Shown: one piece after another, positions 56,223-64,000 of the stretch
Layout of the letters: every line of letters begins with the position of its first letter
Numbering within the stretch: the first letter of the stretch is position 1
From: Phoenix dactylifera
Taxonomy: Eukaryota > Streptophyta > Magnoliopsida > Arecales > Arecaceae
DNA: 64,000 nt
Assembly: GCF_009389715.1 (NCBI RefSeq)
Contig: NC_052399.1
Span: forward strand, 3,550,938-3,614,937
Direction of reading: 5' to 3'
Notes under the pieces: model-generated
What the model saw: only the letters and a program-made list of their open reading frames with translations
Told to the model about the DNA's origin: nothing
The model's database searches: none
Program-made: the position numbers and the translations under genes

Positions 56223-57906
56223 GAAGACTAAATGGAGATGATCGGATGATAAAATAGTAAAAAAATCATCATTTTTCAGAAGCTTTAGATGACAATATGA
56301 ACCTACGTTCATAGAACCCTTCAGGAAAAAGAAAATCTGACCACAACTAAAAAAAGTTAAAGGAGACTGAATGGAGACAATCCAAAGATAAAAATGTAAA
56401 AAACATCATCATTTTTCAACAACACTAGATGACCCAGAAGCTAGAATGACCTGAGCAGCATTGTTGAATTCTGGTAACGGGTTGCCATTGTTGTATGTCA
56501 CTTTAATCAATTCCTCCATGGTGTGGCCATATAATGGGCTTTTCACAAGCTGCTTATTCAAACTATCCACATAGTCTCTATGATGTTTTCCCCAGTGTAA
56601 TTCCAGAGTCCTCTGGCTCATGTATGGTTCCAAAGCATCCTAGAAAGAGAAACATGCAAGACAACTAACATCAGGAGTATTGATCAAGGTATACTGAATA
56701 AGTTATATGTCTTAAGATGGCAGACAGCAGTTACAAACCAAAGTGAACAGAACCGCTTTAGATAACCAAAGCAAAATAATGTCGCTTACTAGTTTATATG
56801 GAGGGGTTGTAATGCCATAGTAGGCCAAAACTTTGGAAGCTCTTCGAGATTGGTGTAACTGCCCTTTCTGCTGTAGATATTCAACAAAAGGATTATGAAT
56901 AGAATTGCAGAATGGAAGCTCGCAGAGAAAATGAGCAGGTCGAGAGATATTCATGGCACCTCGGAACAAACAATAGCTATAGGCTACAGAATTATTCTAC
57001 AGAATACAGATAGATTCGTAAGAACTATAGCACATATAGTCATGCTGTATATCATACTTGCCACAGAACTGATGAAAGCAGCCATTAGGGGTGGGGAGAG
57101 AGATGTATCAGCAGCAAGAGGAAAAGACATACCACAGAAGAAGAAAGCTAACGTGACATTATCTTACCTTACGTGCATCAAGAAAACCCAAAGGCCTACC
57201 ATAAGCCATTCCAAACTAAACCAGGACATGATAAAAATAGCAATATAGAATAAAACTTAGGGTGGAATATAAATGCTAGGCAGTTATCTAGACTTTGAAG
57301 AAAACGTGGAGATTCGTGTGCGGATATTAGTACTGTTAAATATGAGAATATTCTGAATCTGGACCTGAATAGCAGACGGATGGTGCCAATTAAAAAATGA
57401 AACCAGCCGAGCTATTTAAGGTCGTAACATACGCAGTTACTCGTGCTCATGATAGACAGGAAACCTCATTGGACCTTTGCGCAATAGCCCTAGCAACTCC
57501 AAGGACATTGAGATAGACTTTGTGCCGATACGGTCCAGGGCTTTCACTTTGTATTCCATCTGTTCGACTATTGTCCCAAGAGAGCTATGCTCTTTTCAAA
57601 CCGTCTTAGCGATGGAGGTGAGGAAGAATCACATAGCATTAAACCCTTGCATTCACAACTTCATAGTCGTCCTAGAAATCTCGGCAAACACAAACCCGTT
57701 ACCGGTGGCAATTAATCCTCGAATAATACTCTATCACCAGGCAAGGACAACACACTGTCACCTTCTAAAAGCATCGATTCCAAGTTCCCAACAAAAGGAG
57801 AAGAAGTGTGGGTTATATGGGAAACTAGTGGATGAATTTAATGTTGCGATGCGTACCGGACTGGGCTTAGGGATGCCGGTAACGGGCCTGAAACGGAGGA
57901 GGCCAT
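54656..57906 (-). CDS. FSD3: Iron superoxide dismutase, plastidial, FSD3 type
   Basis: Minus-strand exons: 57906-57857, 56976-56790, 56639-56451, 55851-55680, 55306-55233, 55141-55115, 55020-54997 and 54781-54656 (TGA). Total 849 nt, 282 aa. The seven downstream exons are firm: each junction is GT-AG and the joined protein matches the FSD3 family ([86 protein letters not shown]). Iron ligands in this numbering are H94, H146, D230 and H234. The first exon ([16 protein letters not shown]) looks like a transit-peptide start and joins in frame, but its acceptor (CCTATAG) is weak. If wrong, the start is M25 at 56954, giving 258 aa. It converts superoxide to peroxide and oxygen; Arabidopsis FSD3 works in plastid nucleoids with the plastid RNA polymerase complex. 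Intron 3, counting from the 57906 start, carries a three-copy repeat. Confidence 0.92.
55987..56434. repeat. Three-copy tandem repeat in an Fe-SOD intron, with (CA)n(TA)n
   Basis: Units 55987-56134, 56135-56303 and 56304-56434 share TTTATA(G)AACTCTTAGGAAAA, GAAAATCTGA, GGAGA-GATC-GATGA and AACATCATCATTTTTC words. The middle unit is longer through a (CA)n(TA)n tract at about 56177-56220. The third unit ends 16 bp from the splice donor of the next exon. Confidence 0.85.
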
Positions 57907-57907
57907 G

Positions 57908-58149
57908 AGAGATTGGAGGCGAAGGTTGGTAGCCGCAGCAGTAGCTTGGAGACAGCAGGTGAAACCCCATTTGTCTCTCTTCCCTCCCTTTGCGACTGGA
58001 CTTGGTGAAGGGTCTGTCGATGGAGATGAGGTAACGAGGAGGCGGTGTGCGGGTGAGGAGATGCCGGAATGGGAGCAGTTTCGAGCCGCGATTGAAGTCA
58101 GACCGGGTACCGGCGGCTCGGGTCCTTTCTTTTTGTTTTTATTTTTTAA
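57908..58149. other. Presumed promoter and 5' leader of the Fe-SOD gene
   Basis: Unusually G+C-rich for the window. No clear TATA box was found. It is bounded upstream by the LINE 3' end. Confidence 0.4.
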
Positions 58150-58700
58150 CATATATCTAATAATAATAATAATAATAATAATAAAAAGAGGCAACTTACT
58201 CTTTCCAACCCATAGAGTATCTCTGTAGTGATTGGCCATATACGAGGCTACTCAGTCCACAGCTCGGTTAGCCTATCTGAAAATGTGCTTGGCTTGTAAT
58301 GCCATGTCGTCATCAACCATGGTCCGGATGTCACGAAGCAAGAAGTAGAACCCACCCATGCCGTCAATGCCTTCCTGGATCCAATAAATCATCATAGCCA
58401 AATTACCCTCAAGCATAATTGCTCTAGTCCGCAATATTTGCTGAGCATGGTCCAGATCGGCCCATACTGCTCTCAGTTTAGCCCCCAAAATCGACGTATT
58501 GAAGATCTCACAACCACCAGCAATAACCACTCTAAAATCCGGGCATCTGACGACAAAGCTAGTACCTTCCCTTCTACTACCATCTAGCACGCATCTATCA
58601 AAATTGACTTTGAAAAAACTCGGGCGTGGGAACTCCCACATGAAAAACACTATCCGAGACTCTACACGAGTAGAGGTAGAGCCCTATATGCCCCGAGCTG
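58150..58700 (-). mobile_element. 5'-truncated LINE, RNase H-like 3' end with (TAA)n tail
   Basis: On the minus strand: EFPRPSFFKVNFDRCVLDGS, TSFVVRCPDFRVVIAGG, LGAKLRAVWADLDHAQQI and EGNLAMMIYWIQ, then a stop. This is the plant LINE RNase H-like domain with VNFD kept but the usual Glu and second Asp changed (GAKLRA, EGNLA). It ends in a (TAA)n tract at 58158-58183 on the plus strand. Weak LINE-like frame continues upstream to perhaps 58,990. It shares orientation with the Fe-SOD gene and ends about 250 bp from its proposed ATG. Confidence 0.75.
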
Positions 58701-61700
58701 TTAAAAGCTGATCCGATGGATCTACATAGATATTTTCTATTGCTTGTATCTGGGCCCGCTTCACAACAAACCTCGTGAAAGGCTGCTCTTATCAAAAGTT
58801 CAGGCATTTCTGGCCAGCCAGATTTAATAAGCAGTATAGGTCCTTCCAACAACCACCCACCGAGTTTAGGGGCGCCAGCCCACTGTTTGAGCGTATGCAA
58901 GAAAGAGCCCAAATGACACCAAGCATCCGACGGGATCTCGACGAGCCTGCAGGTCCTCTTTTTTTTTTTTTTTCCCCTTCTCCCCGTATAAAAATAATAA
59001 TAAAAAAAGCAACTCCTCGGCAGAATTGCATGCATCTGCTTGGAAGTCTGACTTTTAATAAGTAGAAACAAAAATAATAAAAAAGCTTCTACTGTACGTG
59101 ATAAAAATGCTATAATGCTCCACCAAGCGAGGTATAGAAACGCTTTTTTTTTTCTTTGAATCGGCACCGGCATGGCATAAAGGAAATCGCATAACATTGC
59201 GATGTCTTGCACCAACTCTGTATGGCACCAATCCCACCATGAAACATGATACGAAATTCTATTCGAAAGATTTTGGCACCATGGTTGTGCCCCTCAGCAC
59301 TACTCAAATGAGATTCTTTTTCTTTCTCTGTTCATGGATATTTTTTATTTGATTACATTGGAAGGAAAAGGAAAGCATACATATTTAGTTTTTCTTTTGT
59401 TGGGGTGGTGGTGCAGAATAGTTCATATTTTAACTCTATCTTAAACTTTGAGATGTAATAATGGCCTTTTAATTTAAGAAGTTATGCAAATCAAGCAACA
59501 AGTGATTCGGTTTATCTTTTTCACTTAAGAATCATTCTCAAATTAAGAATTATGAAATCTCAAATCAGCAATATACCATATAGTTGAGCTTCATATGGCA
59601 CTATGAAGCAACCCATGCTATCCACCAGGATTTAATTGAATTAAAAAAAAAGCAGGATGTAGAGAGAAGCAAAATTTATAGTTATACCAAACATTAAATG
59701 ATGCACAAAATGCTGATAAGTTTATTTAAAATGATCAAACTTGAAGCCCGCTTTCCTAAGGGAGGAGAGCAGATGCAAGTGCAACTACTTCTCATGATCT
59801 ATAATTTCTGCAATAATATTAAATTTCAGCCCCTAATTTTGCATTGAAAATAGAAATAATCTCCACCAAGAATTGCAAGAAATTAGCAATGGTTAACATA
59901 AAAAGGACACATTATTCTTCTAATAGATCTCCCTATTTTGCTTACGATTCCATTTCACTTAGACCACCCTATTTGTATACCATCATCAAGCTTGTACCCG
60001 AAAAAGACCGGAGCTTTTCTGGGGGGGAGGGATTTCAAATTCAATAGGTCAAATATTGAAAATAAGAATGGTCAAATTGCCATAGGCCAGCCAAGAACGA
60101 CATATTTTTATGAAAATAGAGAAAGAAATCACAACAATACATATATCTATTGAAAAACTACAACTATATTTGATTCTTTCTCAAAGAAAAGAATTTTGTC
60201 ACTATACCATCAAGTGGAAATTCCAAACCCAGAATTCAATTCATTGGAAATAGGAATCTCAAGCAAACTCAAGCTAACATAAAAAAAAAACAAAAAAAAA
60301 CAACAACATTAGAGTATACATTTTATCCAACTCTAAAAAAATTTGGACGCGAGAATGAGAAAGAAAAAAGAAGGAACGGGCTTACAAAATATAGGAGGAA
60401 GTCTTGCCTTTTGAAAGAAGGAAACCGAGAGACTCAAGCCACAGCCTTGTCAAAATTTTCATAGCCATGGCTTGAAATAGAACGCTCCTCTTCTCTCGGA
60501 AACACAGCGGTTCCCTCCTCCATAGATCTCTCCTGCGTCCCATTAGCAATCAAATTCTCTCCATTGCCTTCCATCTCTCTTTCTCTCCATCTCTTTGTTA
60601 CATGCACACGTAGTGGGATAAGTTCTCAAAGAGAGAGTTTAGTACCTTTTACTCCAAGATATCTGGGCAATGTTGAAGGATGGAGAGGCCTTTCAGGCTA
60701 AGCATATTTTCTATGAAACTAATAGAGGTGCAGATTAGATGGCTGCTTATATGGACAGTCATTCCGGTAGTACTTTGTGGGCTGGCGATGGGGAATTGTT
60801 CCTAACACTCCGAGGATTTTATTTTTTGATTTTATTGGATGTATTCGTACTCTCGTCAGGTATAATCCACCCGTTTTAGCAAAAAGCAACCAACAAAAAA
60901 AAAAGGAGGAGGAGTTCGGGCTCAAAGCCTGCTTCCCAAAGGCAGCATCGAAGTTGGAGTTTGATAGCAAAACAAAGGGAATACATGGAATCTTTTATGG
61001 CCGAATTCAGTATCTATCGGTGATTGGCCGCTGCTCAGAAGGTAGAGAAAAGTGGTAGAGCGTAAGATGAAGTAGGGTTTTTATTGCATTTTGATTAGCT
61101 AACAAGGAACGATACTAGCAAATTTGCCATGATATTAGTTCAAAAATATTCTAAGAGAGTTCGATGAATCCATCACCCTCTTTAATGACATCCATCCACT
61201 CAATTGGCCTATCATGACTTTACACATGTAAAGTTGTATATAATTCAAACTTGCAAAATATTGCTATAGACAAGAATATTTATATAGAGTTAGGGAGTTC
61301 TTACAAGAAAAGGATGTACACTTCGAGAATGTGGTTTTCCTATTTAGTAATTACCATCTTGGTTTTGCACCGAGTGTTAATAAAAGAATTAATGGAAGAG
61401 TAGCACATATGTTAACAATCGCATCTCTACTCTGAAAACTTTTTCGTGCGAGTTGAATCAAAATCGAAAACTCTCTTACTTTGGCAAGGAGTAACATATT
61501 CTAGCAAATCGCAAAAGGGTGAACTTTGGAATTTGAAGTCCTTCGAGCACACAATACTTCTCATACATGATACATGTCCATAAAAAGATGTTGAAAAGGA
61601 GTAACAAATTTCAAACGACATGGACCTATCTATCAAATGTCAGATGCACCGAGTGTTTGAAATTTAAGTTGCAACGGCATAACTATTACAATTACTATAT

Positions 61701-62030
61701 CTAAAAGATATCTTTCTAATACATAACTTTTATTACTTAATATAGTAACGATAAATAATGGTGATCGGGTCCGAGCCTTATCACCCTTCTATCATGTATT
61801 CTAGGGTCTAGGCTCTTTCGTTATCGGCGAACGCGTTGCGGTCGGCACCTCAAAACGGTAATGGGTGACTCAGTAGGTAGTGCTCACGCGAGACTCGGAT
61901 GAGCTGTCGGTGTAGTAAAGTAAGTATATGTAATAATAATTGTAATATATATATATATTAATTAATTAACTGAAAAGAAAAAAAAAAAGAAAGACGGTAA
62001 CGGGTTCGACGGTTTCAGAAGGTCGGCGCC
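58701..62030. other. Intergenic DNA, no gene recognised
   Basis: Contains T/A-rich runs (58957-58971; about 60,280-60,300), possibly an older retroelement A-tail near 58,960, and plain AT-rich DNA to 62,030. Short open frames have no recognisable domain or splice support. Confidence 0.45.
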
Positions 62031-64000
62031 GCCTACATGGCCTTTATTTATTTACATCCATACCAGCGTCGTCCAGTCCAAACGCGAACCCGTTCTTCGA
62101 TCTCGTGAGAGAGAGAGAGAGAAAGAAAGGGAGAACCTGCGAGGGTGGGGAGAGAGCGGTGGAACAACGGAGAAGAAGCAACGCTCTCGGCGGTAAACGT
62201 TCTCTCAAGAAAAAGAAAAGAAGATTTTTTTTTTGTGCGTGAAAACCTAAATTTCTTCTGTTTCGATTCGATTACGAAATTCGATTGGTGATGCCCTAAT
62301 GATGCCTGATCAGAGATTCAAGAGTCAAGGGTTCTTTTTCTTTCTTGCATGCATCATCGATGATTACTGTCTGATTCTCGTCTGATGATGTGTCCCGTCA
62401 TTTTGTATCTAATCTGGAAATAATTTCTTACTTTCTTTGCAATTCTTTTTGATGGAAGTATTAATTCCGGTCAAGTAGCCCCCTTTAATATGTCGCTGTT
62501 TTCTTTTATTAAATCTTCTCTGCTGTAAGTTTATATCAGGGCTTTATATCTGTATTTTTACGGCCAAAGTTTAAGATCTTGTAGTGAAAAACAAATAGGT
62601 CTTCCCATCTTCCTCTACTTACTCTGCTAAAGACTGGTTGATTTGGCTGTATTTTATGGCGGCTTGCAAAGCAGAAAAATGAGTTGTTAGGTTTTAATTA
62701 CTATCAAATTATTTCTAATTTTTAGATATAACAACATTAGCAATTCTTATTTTTATGGGTACTGTTGATGGATATCCTTGGGGCAACTGTTAAGAGTAAT
62801 GTTGGCTTTACTCAATAACATATCAATATCTGATTGGAACTTCAAAGAGGAGATTTGACTTAAACAAATTTTCTGCAACACCCCATGTTCCTAATATGTG
62901 TCGCTTATACCCAATATGTGATTTCTCTGTCGTCAAGACAAATCTAAACTACTCATATGGTGAGAAGAAAAGGAATGCTGTAGTGTCAGTAAAAGATGTG
63001 ATTGAGATGGAGAAACAGGGAGAGACTTTATGGGGAAAATTTTAAGATTTTTTTAATAATAAAAAAAATTGACTTTGCATAGTTAGATTCCTAGTGAAAA
63101 TGGAAAAAAGGTCATTAGTTAATTAACAAGGGCTTCACATTAGAGGATGCTGCTAGGGTATCCATTGATACTTCTCAATAAGGGTAAGGTATATTGTTCT
63201 GGGGACATCTTTGGAATGTTCTAGAAGTGCCTCATGTGTTTGCACATGCCAAATTGTCATTGTTGAATAGTATTGTAATGGGATTAGGGGCATAAATGTT
63301 TTCTCATAAAAATATATCAGTTTACTTTTCGGTCATATCTATTTTCTTCAAGATTGTTTGGATTCAGTATATTTTCTGATTTTACCTCCTTTCTTCTTCC
63401 ACAGAGTGTGTGAATGTGCAGATCGAATGAACAACGTATCCATTCTCTATTTAACTTTGACCCAAAATCATAATTATATCTTTTTAAATTTGATTTTCTG
63501 ATTTAGAATTACATTATACGGTATTAGGGTAGATTGATTCAACACCATGGAGGCTTTTTAAACCTCTAAGTAAGATTATGCAGGAAAACCACAACTTGCT
63601 TGACTATATTGATGACAACGAGGATATGCTTAGGTTTTTCTCTATATTAAGTGGCGATGAAGATGGAATAGATTATACCGGGCACTAAATAAGGAATAGA
63701 GAATTGAAGGTTCAGATGTGGATAAATTTGTCGCCTCCCATTTGATGGAAGACAATGTGATTGCTTTATAGACTTAATGGATTGCAGTTTGATTGTTGGA
63801 AGATTTTAACATGGTAGAAACAAGAATCATGAAGGATACAGCCATGAAGAACAAGAATAGAAGCACCATGCAAGATCCAGTTCTTAGTTTAAGTAATAAT
63901 GCCCATGAAAAAGTAGAACTAATCCTATTCGGTTGTGATATATTGGATCCTTGGCCATATTATTTGATGGTGGATGGGATGCTTCATGATTGTGATATAG
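62031..64000 (+). other. Probable 5' leader, intron and early exon of a plus-strand gene leaving the window
   Basis: TTTATTTATTTACATCC at about 62045 is TATA-like. It is followed by a (GA)n-rich leader (62108-62130) and CTCTCGGCG|GTAAACG, a plausible donor near 62190. Acceptors TTCTTCCACAG (to 63404) and GATTATGCAG (to 63582) follow. The second opens a short acidic frame, ENHNLLDYIDDNEDMLRFFS..GDEDGIDYTGH, before TAA. Further frames to 64,000 include KNKNRSTMQDPVLSLSNN without clear continuity. I cannot name the product; this may be an unspliced start of a gene or a decayed one. Confidence 0.35.

Noticed and set aside
57477-57908. A 143-aa plus-strand open frame upstream of Fe-SOD
   Set aside because: It lacks an ATG at its start, has no known domain, and its end is antisense to the proposed first Fe-SOD exon.
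63580-64000. Possible LNK-type clock protein (acidic D/W motifs)
   Set aside because: The peptide NLLDYIDDNEDMLRFF is only vaguely like the acidic modules of that family, frames are interrupted, and the diagnostic N-terminal motif is absent.
1-64000. tRNA or rRNA genes
   Set aside because: No cloverleaf with A/B boxes or rRNA core sequence was noticed on either strand; a dedicated scan was not possible.

Overview
This is plant nuclear DNA, almost certainly from a palm (Arecaceae; Elaeis, oil palm, or a close relative). The main reason is an intact six-exon acyl-ACP thioesterase B (FatB) gene whose protein agrees closely with the oil-palm palmitoyl-ACP thioesterase as I remember it. The rest fits a monocot genome: GT-AG introns up to 8.1 kb, CT/GA-rich 5' leaders, AT-rich intergenic DNA, and dense MITEs, TRIMs and 5'-truncated LINEs. 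Genes and exons were placed by eye from reading-frame continuity and splice sites; no search was run.

Layout. 1-11.8 kb, minus strand: a membrane-anchored RING-H2 E3 ubiquitin ligase (four coding exons, 445 aa). Its first coding intron is 8.1 kb and holds a degenerate LTR element that itself carries an insertion. 11.8-21 kb: no intact gene; MITEs, a LINE 3' end, and a two-copy higher-order repeat (17.9-20.0 kb) whose ~147-bp units look like the inside of a local MITE family. 21.1-27.2 kb, plus strand: FatB. 28.4-34.5 kb: a young tandem duplication of about 2.07 kb. Copy A was later interrupted by a 1.9-kb TIR element full of AT- and GC-rich repeats; copy B keeps the empty site. The unit ends inside a decayed subtilase pseudogene (to 35.3 kb). 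35-43 kb: MITEs, a TRIM with clear PBS and PPT, and AT-rich DNA. 43.3-44.9 kb, plus: a 54-aa CYSTM cysteine-rich protein. 45.9-49.7 kb, minus: a pseudogene of the PGR/VTE6 (TMEM19/DUF92) family with two nonsense codons. 50-52.5 kb: repeat remnants and one orphan coding exon. 52.6-53.9 kb, plus: a broken F-box gene. 54.7-57.9 kb, minus: an intact plastid Fe-superoxide dismutase of the FSD3 type, with a LINE 3' end about 250 bp upstream of its start. 62-64 kb: the probable 5' leader of a plus-strand gene that runs off the window.

The intact genes (RING ligase, FatB, CYSTM, FSD3) are unrelated single-copy housekeeping or stress functions; nothing suggests a co-regulated cluster. FatB and FSD3 both act in plastids, which I take as coincidence. 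The most unusual content is in the repeats: one element insertion can be read base by base against its own empty site, and one MITE family seems to have turned into a tandem array.
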